Assembly (NCBI RefSeq): GCF_001570565.1
Contig: NZ_BBXE01000013.1
Span: 124,001 to 188,000, forward strand
DNA from: Herbidospora yilanensis
Lineage (GTDB): Bacteria > Actinomycetota > Actinomycetes > Streptosporangiales > Streptosporangiaceae
Reading direction: 5' to 3'
DNA: 64,000 nt
The translations under genes and the position numbers were made by a program. Shown piece after piece: positions 45,207 to 54,243 of the stretch; position 1 is the first letter of the stretch, and each line of letters begins with the position of its first letter. Below the pieces are notes generated by a model. The model saw only the letters and a list, made by a program, of their open reading frames with translations. It made no database searches and had not been told where the DNA came from.

Positions 45207-46484
45207 ATGGGGCGTGAGCACAAGGGCGTGTCACGCGAGGAGCTGAAGCAGAGCGCGGTCGTGACGGTCACCGTGCTGCTCGCCCTCGGTCTGGTGGCGG
45301 CCTGGACGGTGCTCATCCCCGGGGTGATGGCCTGGGACAACATCGTGATCGCGGTGATCGGCTCGGTCCGGCTGACCGGCCCGGTGGCGTGCGCGTTCGC
45401 GGCCTGGGTGGCGGTGCGCAAACGCCGGTCGAAGAACCGCCCCGACTCGTGGCGGGTGCTGAAGGCCCCGCTGGCGATCCTCGCGGTCGTGACCGGCTCG
45501 TTCGGGGCGACCGTGATGGTGCTCTCGCTGCGGGCCGTCGCCGACGAGCAGGCGGGGAGGCTGCTGCCCAGCGGCCTGGCCATGGGCGCGGCGGGCCTGG
45601 TCCTCTACGTCGTCCTCGGCTGGATCATCGGCTGGCTGATCCCCTACCCGATCACGCCGATGCTCGCCGGGTTCACCGTCTATGCGGTCTTCACCTGGAT
45701 CTCCGCCCGCACCACCTGGGCCGACCGGCTCGCGCCGGGCACCCGGGAGCCCTACGACCTGTTCGAGGGCCTGAGCACCACCGCGTTCGTCGACCAGACA
45801 CTCTGGCTGCTGGGCGTCAGCCTGGCCCTGCTCATGGGCTGGACGGCCGTGGTGACCCGCCGTTCGGTCGCGCTGGCGGCGGCGATGGCGGCGGTGCTGA
45901 CGGCCGGGGTCGGGGTGGCCAGGCTGGTCGCCGACCACCGTCCCCACCTGGGTCAGGTGGCCTACTCGTGCCAGGACTGGCCGATCACGGTGTGCGTCCA
46001 TCCCGGCATGAAAGAGGGCCTGCCCGAACTGGGCACCACCTTCACCGGCATCGCGGCGCGGCTGAGCGGCACCCCGGCGGCCTTCAACCGGGTCGAGCAA
46101 CACTCCCGCAAGACCGGCGAGACGCTCCAGGGCGGGGTGGTCCCGATCCACGTCGACGACCTCGACACCGGCTACGCCGACCGGGCGGCCCGCGAGTTCG
46201 TCGAACGCCTGTCCCGGCCGTGCCCGGCGCAGCGGTCGGCCGGTTACCGCGAGATCGTGCTGGCCTGGCTGCGCGGCGAACCGCTCCCGCCGGGCGACTA
46301 CCCCGAACACCAGACGGCCTCGGCCTGGTTCGCGGTGCTCACCGAGCAGCAGCGCCGCGAGTGGCTGCGCATGTACTACGCCGACTTCGCCAACTGCCGC
46401 CTGCAGGCCGCCCACTTCGGCGCGTCGGCGTACACCCATCCCGTGCCGAGCCCGACGGTGATGTCTGGCCCGCAGGCGAGGTGA
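45207..46484 (+). CDS. Unknown membrane protein with cysteine-containing outer domain
   Basis: A 425-residue protein I do not recognise. About seven hydrophobic helices (residues 15-250) are followed by a soluble domain of about 175 residues starting YSCQDWPITVCVHPGM, with further cysteines in RPCPAQ and ANCRLQ. The fold recalls membrane components that travel with ABC transporters, but none is adjacent. It is 31 nt before the DUF4230 gene and probably co-transcribed with it. Confidence 0.6.
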   Translation: MGREHKGVSREELKQSAVVTVTVLLALGLVAAWTVLIPGVMAWDNIVIAVIGSVRLTGPVACAFAAWVAVRKRRSKNRPDSWRVLKAPLAILAVVTGSFGATVMVLSLRAVADEQAGRLLPSGLAMGAAGLVLYVVLGWIIGWLIPYPITPMLAGFTVYAVFTWISARTTWADRLAPGTREPYDLFEGLSTTAFVDQTLWLLGVSLALLMGWTAVVTRRSVALAAAMAAVLTAGVGVARLVADHRPHLGQVAYSCQDWPITVCVHPGMKEGLPELGTTFTGIAARLSGTPAAFNRVEQHSRKTGETLQGGVVPIHVDDLDTGYADRAAREFVERLSRPCPAQRSAGYREIVLAWLRGEPLPPGDYPEHQTASAWFAVLTEQQRREWLRMYYADFANCRLQAAHFGASAYTHPVPSPTVMSGPQAR

Positions 46485-46515
46485 AACGGCGGGCTTTGCG
46501 GGAAGATGTCCCACC

Positions 46516-47199
46516 GTGACCGGACAGACTCGCGCACCGCTCGCTCACCCGGCCCCCGTGAGGCGCGGCCCCCGCCGCGCCTGGCGCTGGCTCGCCGGGT
46601 TGTTGTTCGTCGCGCTGCTCCTCGTGGTGGGCGGCCGGCTGGCCTGGACGTGGCTCGACCCGTTCGGGGAGCAGAGCATCGACCGCAGCCAGCCCGCGCT
46701 GCTCCAGTCGATCCAGAACATGAGCCGCTACCAGGCGGCAACCGGCAGCTTCCAGGTCATCGTCGACCTGGAGAAGGACGCCGCCTTCCTGCCCGACGCC
46801 GTCAAGGGCACCCGCACCCTCTTCGTCGGCGCCGGCACGGTCGACGCCTACGTCGAGTTCGGCGGCCTCACCGGTGAGGCGATTACGGTCTCGGAAGACC
46901 GCAAGTCGGTGACCGTGACCCTGCCGCACGCCGCGCTGGAGAAGCCCAGCCTCGACAACAGCCGCTCCTACGTCTACGCGCAGGAACGCGGCCTCATCGA
47001 CCGCGCCCAGGACTTCCTGTCGTCGAACCCGCCCGACCAGCAGGAGCTCTACCTGCTGGCCGAGAAGAAGATCACCGAGGCCGCGGCGGCCAGCGACCTG
47101 CGCAACCGCGCCGACCAGAACACCAAGGCGGCCATCGAGGGCATGCTCAAGGCTCTCGGCTTCACCGACGTCACGGTGAAATACGGTCCCCAGCCATAA
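46516..47199 (+). CDS. DUF4230 family membrane-anchored protein
   Basis: A 227-residue protein. A basic N-terminus and one transmembrane helix (about 24-46) precede the DUF4230 domain, which includes SRYQAATGSFQVIVDLEKDAAFLP and ends with RADQNTKAAIEGMLKALGF. Function unknown. GTG start with no good ribosome site; probably expressed from the upstream promoter. Confidence 0.8.
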   Translation: MTGQTRAPLAHPAPVRRGPRRAWRWLAGLLFVALLLVVGGRLAWTWLDPFGEQSIDRSQPALLQSIQNMSRYQAATGSFQVIVDLEKDAAFLPDAVKGTRTLFVGAGTVDAYVEFGGLTGEAITVSEDRKSVTVTLPHAALEKPSLDNSRSYVYAQERGLIDRAQDFLSSNPPDQQELYLLAEKKITEAAAASDLRNRADQNTKAAIEGMLKALGFTDVTVKYGPQP

Positions 47200-47203
47200 G
47201 GGG

Positions 47204-47234
47204 TGGCGAGGCCTCCGGCCCGGAGGCCTCGCCA
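47204..47234. terminator. Bidirectional terminator, 14-bp stem
   Basis: TGGCGAGGCCTCCG (47204-47217), loop GCC, CGGAGGCCTCGCCA (47221-47234), between the convergent DUF4230 and sulfotransferase genes. Confidence 0.8.
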
Positions 47235-47239
47235 GCCCG

Positions 47240-48133
47240 CTAGAGGTAGCCCCACTTCTGGGCGACGTCGCGGAGCATCTCGGGCACCTCTTCCGGGGCC
47301 GGCAGCTCGCGGCCCGGCTGCACCCGGCCCGACTGGATCTTGTCGCGCCAGTCGCCGATGCCCTTGGTGAAGTCGGTCGGCTTGTTGTGGCGGCCGTAGT
47401 CGAGCATGCCCTCTTCGAACGGGATGCGCAGCGTGGCGCACAACGCCCGCAGCTCGTTCTCGGGGTCGGCGGTCAGGTTCTCGTAGGTGATCTCATGACC
47501 GGGCAGCCGGTGGCGGGCCTCCTCCAGGTACTTCATGTACTGGAAGGTGTGGCGCACCGCCTCGTGCATCGGCCGCTTGACCGGGTCGGCCTCGTGCCAC
47601 GAACGGGCGATCGAGAGCGGGTGGCGCAACAGGAAGACGAACCGCGCGTCGGGCCAGCAGATCGACAGGCGCTTCCACGCGAACACGTTGCTGGGGGTCT
47701 TCTCCACCAGGGTCGGCTTGCCCGAGCGGACCAGCTCCCGGTGCAGCAGCCGGTCCCACAGCAGATGCTCGACGTCACTCTGGTTGTGGCCGAGCGCCAC
47801 GACCGCCTGGCGGACCGGGTCGGTGTTCAGGTTGGTCGAGATGCGCCGGAAGTGGGTCTCGATGGGCGAGTGCAACTGGGAGTGGCTGTTCATCATCGAC
47901 CGCAGCAGGGTCGACCCCGAGCGGGGCGGCGACAGGATGAACACCGGCGCGCGCAACAACCGGTCTGACTCCAGATCGGCGGGGGGCCGCGCGACGTCGT
48001 CCTCAAGCCGCGGCGGCATCGGAGGCCCCATCGGCTTCGGCGGCGGAGCCGGCCGGGTGGGCAACTTCTGGCGCTGGATCGTGTACCCGGTCACGCCCTC
48101 AAGGGTCGTATTGACCACTTGCTTCCACTTCAT
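47240..48133 (-). CDS. Sulfotransferase
   Basis: A 297-residue PAPS-dependent sulfotransferase-fold protein. The 5'-phosphosulfate loop is FILSPPRSGSTLL (about 65-77), and the 3'-phosphate region is FVFLLRHPLSIARSW. The Pro-rich segment PTRPAPPPKPMGPPMPP (26-42) precedes the catalytic domain. Acceptor unknown; related actinobacterial enzymes sulfate lipids or glycans. ATG 48133 has a -10 box 7 nt upstream and an inverted repeat beyond it. Confidence 0.82.
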   Translation of the reverse strand: MKWKQVVNTTLEGVTGYTIQRQKLPTRPAPPPKPMGPPMPPRLEDDVARPPADLESDRLLRAPVFILSPPRSGSTLLRSMMNSHSQLHSPIETHFRRISTNLNTDPVRQAVVALGHNQSDVEHLLWDRLLHRELVRSGKPTLVEKTPSNVFAWKRLSICWPDARFVFLLRHPLSIARSWHEADPVKRPMHEAVRHTFQYMKYLEEARHRLPGHEITYENLTADPENELRALCATLRIPFEEGMLDYGRHNKPTDFTKGIGDWRDKIQSGRVQPGRELPAPEEVPEMLRDVAQKWGYL

Positions 48134-48140
48134 GGCTGGC

Positions 48141-48146
48141 AACGTA
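48141..48146 (-). promoter_or_regulatory. -10 box TACGTT of the sulfotransferase gene
   Basis: Ends 7 nt before ATG 48133; no ribosome site. Confidence 0.45.
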
Positions 48147-48154
48147 GGGACACC

Positions 48155-48175
48155 AAGTTAATCGAGGGTTAACTT
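48155..48175. promoter_or_regulatory. Inverted repeat AAGTTAA-N7-TTAACTT
   Basis: Perfect 7-bp arms (48155-48161 and 48169-48175) over the -35 region of the sulfotransferase promoter, in an unusually A+T-rich stretch. Candidate repressor or activator site. Confidence 0.55.
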
Positions 48176-48198
48176 CGACTGGGAAACTTCGAAGACCG

Positions 48199-49125
48199 TC
48201 AAAGCTCCGCAATCAAATCGTCAGCCGCAGTATAAGGGTCGGCGAGGCCGTCCAACACGTCTTGTGCGAGGCGATATAGCCGCAGGTCACTGGCCGGATC
48301 GCCGAATCTGTCCCGCAATGCGCGCAGTGCCGCCGCGGTGATTTCGTCGCGCGCCCGCGCGAGGCGTCTGGCCCTTCCTTCTCCGGTTTCACTCAGATGA
48401 CGCGCGTGGTCGTCGAGCGCTTTCAGAAGGTCGCCGATTCCCTCTTCGCGGACGGCCACCGTCGGCACCACCGGGGGCCGCCAGGCGCCGCCGCCGAGCG
48501 AGATCATGTTGCGCAGGTCGCGCACCGTCGACTGGGCGCCGTCGCGGTCGGCCTTGTTGACCACGAACACGTCGGCGATCTCCAGGATGCCCGCCTTGGC
48601 GGCCTGCACCCCGTCGCCCATGCCGGGGGCCAGCAGCACGATCGTGGTGTCGGCGAGGGCCCGGACGTCGACCTCCGCCTGCCCGACCCCCACGGTCTCG
48701 ACGAGGACGACGTCGAACCCGGCCGCGTCGAGCACCCGCAGCGCCTGCGGCACCGCCCACGACAGGCCGCCCAGGTGGCCGCGCGTCGCCATCGACCTGA
48801 TGTAGACGCCGTCGTCGAGCGCGTGGTCCTGCATGCGCACCCGGTCGCCGAGCAGCGCGCCGCCGGTGAAGGGCGACGACGGGTCGACGGCCAGCACGCC
48901 CACCCGGTCGCCGCGTGCGCGCAGCGCCTTGACCAGCGCGGCCGTCGAGGTCGACTTGCCGACACCGGGCGAGCCGGTCAGGCCGACGACGCGGGCCCGG
49001 CCCGGCGCCCTCAGCAGCTTCGCCGCCTCCCGCAACTCGGCGTCGGAGCCGCTCTCGACCAGCGAGATCAGGCGCGCGACGGCGCGGACGTTGCCGGCGC
49101 GCACCTTCTCGACGAGGTCGTTCAC
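48199..49125 (-). CDS. meaB: Mutase-chaperone GTPase MeaB (ArgK)
   Basis: A 308-residue G3E GTPase that guards and reloads coenzyme B12 mutases. The P-loop is GSPGVGKST (51-59), the Mg site ETVGVGQAE, and the base-recognition motif NKAD. It serves methylmalonyl- and isobutyryl-CoA mutases, fitting the icmA gene 6 kb away. GTG 49125 overlaps the thiolase stop (GTGA). Confidence 0.93.
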   Translation of the reverse strand: MNDLVEKVRAGNVRAVARLISLVESGSDAELREAAKLLRAPGRARVVGLTGSPGVGKSTSTAALVKALRARGDRVGVLAVDPSSPFTGGALLGDRVRMQDHALDDGVYIRSMATRGHLGGLSWAVPQALRVLDAAGFDVVLVETVGVGQAEVDVRALADTTIVLLAPGMGDGVQAAKAGILEIADVFVVNKADRDGAQSTVRDLRNMISLGGGAWRPPVVPTVAVREEGIGDLLKALDDHARHLSETGEGRARRLARARDEITAAALRALRDRFGDPASDLRLYRLAQDVLDGLADPYTAADDLIAEL

Positions 49126-50291
49126 GCGGGGACGCGGATGATCAGGGCGTCGCCCTGGCCGCCGCCGCCGCACAGGCCCGCCGCCCCGAGGCCGCCGCCC
49201 CGGCGGCGCAGCTCGTGGGCCAGGGCCAGCACGATCCGGGCGCCCGAGGCGCCGATCGGGTGGCCGAGCGCGATGCCGCCGCCGTTCACGTTCACCTTGT
49301 CGAGGGAGATGCCGAGGTCTTTGGCCGACTGCAGCACGACCTGGGCGAACGCCTCGTTGATCTCGACGAGGTCGAGGTCGGCGGCGGTGAGGTCCTGCTT
49401 GGCCAGGGCCTGCGCGATGGCGTTGGCCGGCTGCGACTGGAGCGAGTTGTCGGGGCCCGCGACGTTGCCGTGGGCGCCGATCTCGGCCAGCCAGGTCAGG
49501 CCCAGTTCCTCGGCCTTGGCCTTCGACATGACGACGACCGCGCAGGCGCCGTCGGAGATCTGCGAGGCCGAACCGGCGGTGATGGTGCCGTCCTTGGTGA
49601 AGGCGGGCCGCAGCCTCGCCAGCTTCTCGGCCGTGGTGTCGGGGCGCACCCCCTCGTCGGCGGTGAACTCCTCGTTCTTCAGCGGGACGGCGACGATCTC
49701 GTCGTCGAAGACGCCGTTCTTGACGGCCGCGGCGGCGAGCTGGTGGGACCGGGCGGCGAAGGCGTCCTGGTCCTCGCGGGAGATCTTGAGCCGGGCGTTG
49801 TGGCGCTCGGTCGACTCGCCCATCGCGACCTGGTCGTAGGCGTCGGTGAGGCCGTCGAAGGCCATCGAGTCGAGCACTTCGGCGGTGCCGTACTTGACGC
49901 CCTTGCGCAGGCCCGGCATGAGGTGCGGCGCGTTGGACATCGATTCCATGCCGCCGGCGACGACGATGTCAAACTCCCCCGCCCGGATGAGCTGGTCGGC
50001 CAGGGCGATCGCGTCGAGGCCCGACAGGCAGACCTTGTTGATCGTGAGCGACGGCACGCTCATCGGGATGCCGGCCTTCACCGCGGCCTGACGCGACGGA
50101 AGCTGCCCCGCGCCTGCCTGGAGGACCTGCCCCATGATCACGTACTGTACGTCGGAAGGGGCGACACCGGCCCGCTGAAGTGCGGCCTTGATGGCGACGC
50201 CGCCGAGTTCGACGGCGGACAGACCGGAGAGGGCGCCGAGCAAGCGGCCGATCGGCGTGCGAGCTCCGGCGACGATGACGGAACCGGACAT
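49122..50291 (-). CDS. Acetyl-CoA C-acetyltransferase (thiolase II)
   Basis: A 389-residue thiolase. The acyl-accepting cysteine is C88 (INKVCLSGL), the catalytic His is in GHPIGASG, and the second Cys in CGGGGQGDA near the C-terminus. It condenses or cleaves acetoacetyl-CoA. AGGAGG lies 7 nt before ATG 50291. It forms an operon with meaB and is divergent from mce, an order shared with Streptomyces. Confidence 0.93.
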   Translation of the reverse strand: MSGSVIVAGARTPIGRLLGALSGLSAVELGGVAIKAALQRAGVAPSDVQYVIMGQVLQAGAGQLPSRQAAVKAGIPMSVPSLTINKVCLSGLDAIALADQLIRAGEFDIVVAGGMESMSNAPHLMPGLRKGVKYGTAEVLDSMAFDGLTDAYDQVAMGESTERHNARLKISREDQDAFAARSHQLAAAAVKNGVFDDEIVAVPLKNEEFTADEGVRPDTTAEKLARLRPAFTKDGTITAGSASQISDGACAVVVMSKAKAEELGLTWLAEIGAHGNVAGPDNSLQSQPANAIAQALAKQDLTAADLDLVEINEAFAQVVLQSAKDLGISLDKVNVNGGGIALGHPIGASGARIVLALAHELRRRGGGLGAAGLCGGGGQGDALIIRVPA

Positions 50292-50373
50292 TGGAGGGCC
50301 TCCTACGCGATATGGGGGCGACGGTGTCACCATACCCAGCAGCGTTCAGCGGATAGTCAAGGAGGGCGGGCCA

Positions 50374-50796
50374 ATGTTTCTGCGCATCGACCATGTGGGG
50401 ATCGCGTGTCACAACCTTGAGGAGAAGATCGGGTTCTACGAGTCGACCTTCGGCCTCGTCGTCGTGAGTCGCGAGGTCAACGAGTCGCAGGGGGTCCGCG
50501 AGGCCATGCTCCACGTGGCCGACGGCGAGGGCGGGACGAGCTATGTGCAACTGCTGGAACCCCTGAGCCCCGAGACGGCCGTCGGCAAGTTCCTGGCCAA
50601 GCGCGGCGAGGGTGTGCACCACATCGGTTACGGAGTGGAAGACGTCAGCAAGGCAATGGCGGAAATCGCCGCAAAAGGTGTCAGGTTGATTGACGAACGT
50701 CCACGTCACGGCTCTATGGGTGCCTCAATCGCGTTTCTTCACCCCAAGGATGTGGGAGGAGTGCTGACAGAGCTGGTCGAGGCTCCGAGGCAGTAA
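50374..50796 (+). CDS. mce: Methylmalonyl-CoA epimerase
   Basis: A 140-residue VOC-fold epimerase interconverting (2R)- and (2S)-methylmalonyl-CoA. Metal and catalytic residues appear in RIDHVGIAC, YVQLLEP, VHHIGYGV and LTELVEA. GGAGG precedes ATG 50374, which decides the start. Its presence implies a methylmalonyl-CoA mutase elsewhere in the genome. Confidence 0.93.
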   Translation: MFLRIDHVGIACHNLEEKIGFYESTFGLVVVSREVNESQGVREAMLHVADGEGGTSYVQLLEPLSPETAVGKFLAKRGEGVHHIGYGVEDVSKAMAEIAAKGVRLIDERPRHGSMGASIAFLHPKDVGGVLTELVEAPRQ

Positions 50797-50985
50797 TGGA
50801 ACGTAAGAAAGGTTCATACGTAACAAGTCGCGCAGAAAGTCCGTGGAGGCCTCCAACGGCGCACGCTCGGAGTACGCTGGCCTTCCACCGGACGTGGATC
50901 CCACCCTATTGGGCTCCTCGCCTCGGATGTCCCAAACCCCCCGTCCGGCCCGTGTAGCCGTCTCGACAACCCAGGATCGAGCCTC

Positions 50986-52278
50986 ATGCAGTCCGACATC
51001 GATGCCCAGCTCAACAATTTCTTCGAAGACGCCCCCTCCCGGGAATTCGACGTGGTGCTTCGTGGCTATGACCGGCACCAGGTCCACGACCACTTGAAGC
51101 AGCTCGACACCGATTTGCGGCAGGCGCGCGAGCAGGTCGGCTCGCTCCAGCGCGAGTTGTCCGACTCGCAGCGTCAGTTGCAGGAGCAGGAGCGTCCGAC
51201 CTACTCGGGCCTCGGCGCCCGCATCGAGCAGCTCCTTCGTCTCGCTGAAGAGCAGGCCACCGAACTGGTGCAGGCGGCACGGTCGGAGGCCAACGAGATC
51301 AAGGCCGCCGCCAAGGTCGACGCCGCCGACACCCGGGCCGCCGCCGAGAACGAGGCCGCCGAGAAGCGGGCGCTCGCGACGCGTGAGGCCGACGAGATGC
51401 GCACGGCCGCCGAGCGCGACGCCGAGGAGATCCGGGGCACGGCCAAGCGTGAGGCCGACGAGCTGACCAACACGACCGAGCGTGAGGTCGCCAAGCAGCG
51501 CGCCACCGCCGACCACGAGGTCGCCGAGAAGCGCGCCGACGCCGAGCGCGAGATCGCCAAGCTGCGCACCACCACCGAGCGTGAGGTCGCCCAGCTCCGC
51601 GCCAGCACCAAGCGCGAGCGCGACGAGATCCTCACCACCGCCAAGCGCCAGGCCGACGAGATGCGCGCCCAGGCCCAGCGGGTGCTCGAGGAGTCCGAGG
51701 CCAAGCGCGCCCAGGACGAAGCCGAGTTCGAGATCCAGCTCGCCAGCCGCCGCGAGGAGGCCGAGCGCCAGGAGGCCGAGCGCCACGCCACCGCGCAGGC
51801 CAACACCCAGAAGCTGGTCGCCGAGGCCGAGCAGCGGGCGGCCACCGCCGAGCAGCGCGCCACCAAGGCCACCCAGCAGGCCGAGCAGACCCGGCGCGAG
51901 GCCGACACCCACGCCAAGCAGCTCCTCGCCAACGCGCGCAAGAACGCCGACCAGCTCGTCGCCGAGGCCAAGACCAGCGCCGAGTCGATCACGACCGACG
52001 CGAAGAACGAGGCCGAGCGCACCCGCACCGCGATGCAGCGCCAGGTCGACGAGCTGACCCGGCAGCGCGACAGCATCACCAGCCACCTCGCCCAGCTCCG
52101 CCAGCTCCTCGGCGGCGCCGCGCTGCCGGGCATGGAGCCGGAGCCCGCGCCCGTCGTGGCCGCCCCGGTCAAGCCCGCCCTGTCGGCGGCCCCGCCGGTC
52201 GAGCACAAGCCCGTGCCGAAGCCGGCCGAGCCCGTTGCCGCCAAGGCCGACGACGACGCGGAGTGGTGGCAGGAGTAA
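50986..52278 (+). CDS. Scy/FilP-like coiled-coil cytoskeletal protein
   Basis: A 430-residue protein. A DivIVA-like N-terminal segment (REFDVVLRGYDRHQVHDHLKQ, about 19-39) is followed by a nearly unbroken coiled coil (about 40-375) of Ala/Glu/Arg repeats such as READEMRTAAERDAEEIRG. A Pro/Ala-rich tail ends in DDDAEWWQE. In Streptomyces coelicolor the genes beside mce encode Scy and FilP, which organise polar growth; this gene has the same place. At 430 residues it is nearer to FilP in size. Proposed role: scaffold at growing hyphal tips. Confidence 0.8.
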   Translation: MQSDIDAQLNNFFEDAPSREFDVVLRGYDRHQVHDHLKQLDTDLRQAREQVGSLQRELSDSQRQLQEQERPTYSGLGARIEQLLRLAEEQATELVQAARSEANEIKAAAKVDAADTRAAAENEAAEKRALATREADEMRTAAERDAEEIRGTAKREADELTNTTEREVAKQRATADHEVAEKRADAEREIAKLRTTTEREVAQLRASTKRERDEILTTAKRQADEMRAQAQRVLEESEAKRAQDEAEFEIQLASRREEAERQEAERHATAQANTQKLVAEAEQRAATAEQRATKATQQAEQTRREADTHAKQLLANARKNADQLVAEAKTSAESITTDAKNEAERTRTAMQRQVDELTRQRDSITSHLAQLRQLLGGAALPGMEPEPAPVVAAPVKPALSAAPPVEHKPVPKPAEPVAAKADDDAEWWQE

Positions 52279-52323
52279 CCACTCGGCATCGATTCGGGGC
52301 GAACGGCTGCAGGACATGAGAAG

Positions 52324-52352
52324 GGCCCGGCGGATTTCCCGCCGGGCCTTTC
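52324..52352 (+). terminator. Intrinsic terminator after the coiled-coil gene
   Basis: GGCCCGGCGG (52324-52333), loop ATTTC, CCGCCGGGCC (52339-52348), then TTTCT. Confidence 0.85.
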
Positions 52353-52399
52353 TGTCGGGTACGACCTGAGCCCCGACAGGGCCCGCTCGGGTGGCCGGG

Positions 52400-52499
52400 C
52401 GATCGTCGTCGGCGGCATGCCACCGGCGCGGCCGGTCGGCGCCGGTGCGGCGCGCACCACGGGCGGCGGGCGGCGCCGGCCGGGCGGAGCCGTAACGGA
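52400..52499 (-). repeat. Dispersed intergenic repeat, copy D
   Basis: The 17-mer occurs here on the minus strand (52499-52483), 5 nt from the stop of the regulator gene. GACCGGCCGCGCC (52437-52425, minus) matches the distal part of copy A. The outer limit is estimated. Confidence 0.65.
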
Positions 52500-52503
52500 G
52501 AGA

Positions 52504-53451
52504 TCAGATCCAGCCCTTGCGCGCGGCCTGCACCCCCGCCTGGAAGCGGCCGGTCGCGCCCAGCCTGCTCAGCAGGGTGGCGATGCGGCGGCGCAGGGTG
52601 CGTTCGGACATGCCCAGCTGGCGCAGGATCGCCTCGTCCTTCATGCCGACGGCGAGGAGTTCGAGGATCTGCTGGTCGACGCCGTCGATCGCGCCCGTGC
52701 CGTTGCCCCACACCGGGGAGGCCTCGCGCCACAGGGTCTCGAAGAGGGCGACGAGGGCGTTGGTGAGGGCGCTGCGTCCGACCACGACCGAGGTGAACCG
52801 GACACCTTCCTCCCGGTCGGTGAGCGGCAGCAGGGCGGTGGAGCGGTCGACCAGGATGAGCTTGATGGGGACCTCGGCCAGGATCCGGGCCTGCTCCCCC
52901 ACGGCGGTCACCTGGCGGATCTCGTCGAGCTTCTTGGGGATGTCGAGCACCAGCGAGGAGTAGAGCGCCCGCACCCGCACGCCCCTGGCCAGCGCGGCCG
53001 ACTCGGCGGCGATGGACGTGCCGCTGGTGGCGTAGGGCGGGGTGTCGATGGCGAGGATCTCCTCCTGCGCCTGGGCGAGCAGTTCGGCGACCTTGCGGCC
53101 GGCGGCGGCGGCCCCTTCGACGACCTCGATGACCCGCCCGGGGTCGGCCCGCAGCAGGCCCTCCTGGAAGTCGGTGGCCAGTTCCTCGGCCTCGACGGCG
53201 AGCCGGTCGAGCTCGGCCCGGCGGCGTCTGATCGCCGACCCGATGGCCATGCGGGGGTCGGCGGGGCGGAACCCGGAAAGGGGGTCGGACTCCATGAGGC
53301 CGGTCTCCTGCAGGCGCGCCAGCGCGGCCCCGACGGTCTCCGCGGAGGACTCCAGGCGCCGCGCCGCCTCATCCGGCGTGATCTTGGGATCACGCAGGAG
53401 GAGCCGGTAGAGGCGCTCTTCGAGGGAGCTCAGGCCGATGGCTTCCCACAT
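52504..53451 (-). CDS. TrmB/LuxR-type transcriptional regulator
   Basis: A 315-residue protein with a TrmB-like winged helix at the N-terminus (GLSSLEERLYRLLLRDPKITPDEAARRL), a PLD-like or effector-binding middle domain, and a C-terminal LuxR helix-turn-helix (GMKDEAILRQLGMSERTLRRRIATLLSRLGATGRFQAG). Such regulators are abundant in Streptosporangiales-type actinomycetes; target unknown. ATG 53451 matches the usual MWEAIGLS start. An in-frame ATG at 53514 would add MDCAICGGRY...CQGCP with two CxxC pairs, but its codons are not biased to G/C at the third position. Confidence 0.78.
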   Translation of the reverse strand: MWEAIGLSSLEERLYRLLLRDPKITPDEAARRLESSAETVGAALARLQETGLMESDPLSGFRPADPRMAIGSAIRRRRAELDRLAVEAEELATDFQEGLLRADPGRVIEVVEGAAAAGRKVAELLAQAQEEILAIDTPPYATSGTSIAAESAALARGVRVRALYSSLVLDIPKKLDEIRQVTAVGEQARILAEVPIKLILVDRSTALLPLTDREEGVRFTSVVVGRSALTNALVALFETLWREASPVWGNGTGAIDGVDQQILELLAVGMKDEAILRQLGMSERTLRRRIATLLSRLGATGRFQAGVQAARKGWI

Positions 53452-53546
53452 GGGACAACCTTGGCAGATTCCGGTCACTGACCGGTACCGGCCACCACAA
53501 ATCGCGCAATCCATGCGGAATTCGCGTCATCGTTGAATCGTCTTCA

Positions 53547-53620
53547 GACCGGTCGCGCCGGTCCTAGAGGGAGGAAGACAGGTTCGGCCGGCGTTGAGGG
53601 AGGCGCCGGCCGTTCTTTTT
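53547..53620 (+). ncRNA. Candidate small RNA: two hairpins and a T-tract, no gene before it
   Basis: GACCGG-TCGCG-CCGGTC (53547-53563) is followed by CGGCCGGCG (53585-53593)/CGCCGGCCG (53604-53612) and TTCTTTTT (53613-53620), a textbook plus-strand terminator. The genes on either side are both on the minus strand, so the terminator has no obvious message to end. No promoter with good spacing was found. Confidence 0.35.
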
Positions 53621-53662
53621 GGCGGCGGACATGAGGCCTCATCACTTTCTCGCCGGACAATT

Positions 53663-54058
53663 TCACATCGGCGCGTCGACCACCGCGTAGACGACCTTGC
53701 CGCCCGTGACGGGCCGGCGATAGCCCCATTGCCGGGTCAGCACCCCGACCAGCATGAGGCCCCGGCCGCCGATGTCGTCGGGGCCCGGGTCGAGCAGCCG
53801 CGGCGGCAGGCGCTCGGCGTCCCAGACCTCCACGACGACCGCGCCGCCGGACCGGTAGACGCTCAGGCCGACCTGGCCGTCGGGCGCGCTCACCTTCACC
53901 GCGTTGGAGATCAGTTCCGCCGTGACCAGTTCGGCCGCGCCCGCCAGATCGCCGAGGCCCCATCGGGCGAGCAGGGCGCCGACACGGTCGCGGGCCAGGG
54001 CGGCCGACCTCGGATGCGCGGGGAACAGTTCGTATCGCGTCGCGACTTCGAGTGCCAT
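53663..54058 (-). CDS. ATP-binding protein, anti-sigma-factor kinase-like (HATPase_c)
   Basis: A 131-residue GHKL ATPase of the RsbW type: N-box ELVTAELISNAVKVS, then VVEVWDAE and the G-box PDDIGGRGLMLVGVLTRQWG. Many such proteins in filamentous actinomycetes pair with XRE-type regulators rather than sigma factors, and an XRE gene is divergent here. Phosphorylation or sequestration of a partner is inferred. ATG 54058 begins the conserved ATRYELFPAHP region. Confidence 0.85.
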   Translation of the reverse strand: MALEVATRYELFPAHPRSAALARDRVGALLARWGLGDLAGAAELVTAELISNAVKVSAPDGQVGLSVYRSGGAVVVEVWDAERLPPRLLDPGPDDIGGRGLMLVGVLTRQWGYRRPVTGGKVVYAVVDAPM

Positions 54059-54185
54059 GTGCGCATACCACCCGCCCGATCGTAAGCCTCGTATTACGAC
54101 ATTTACCTCGAGAATTACATTCCGCCGCTTGCCATATTCCTGAGCGTAAGCATCTCTACACTCGGAGTCAGCGTCCATTCACCGG

Positions 54186-54218
54186 CTGTCCAGTCGTGTC
54201 CGGTCAAGGACAGGACAG
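54186..54218. promoter_or_regulatory. Nested inverted repeats upstream of the XRE gene
   Basis: CTGTCC (54186-54191) pairs with GGACAG (54213-54218), and inside it TGTCC (54197-54201) with GGACA (54208-54212). Could be the operator of the XRE protein or a hairpin in its leader. Confidence 0.5.
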
Positions 54219-54243
54219 CGTTCCCCCCTGAGGGCAGGGAGCC

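Noticed and set aside
53452-53514. N-terminal CxxC-x10-CxxC extension of the LuxR-type regulator
   Set aside because: Attractive as a zinc ribbon, but the third codon positions are only about half G/C, unlike real coding sequence here, and the usual family start is at 53451.
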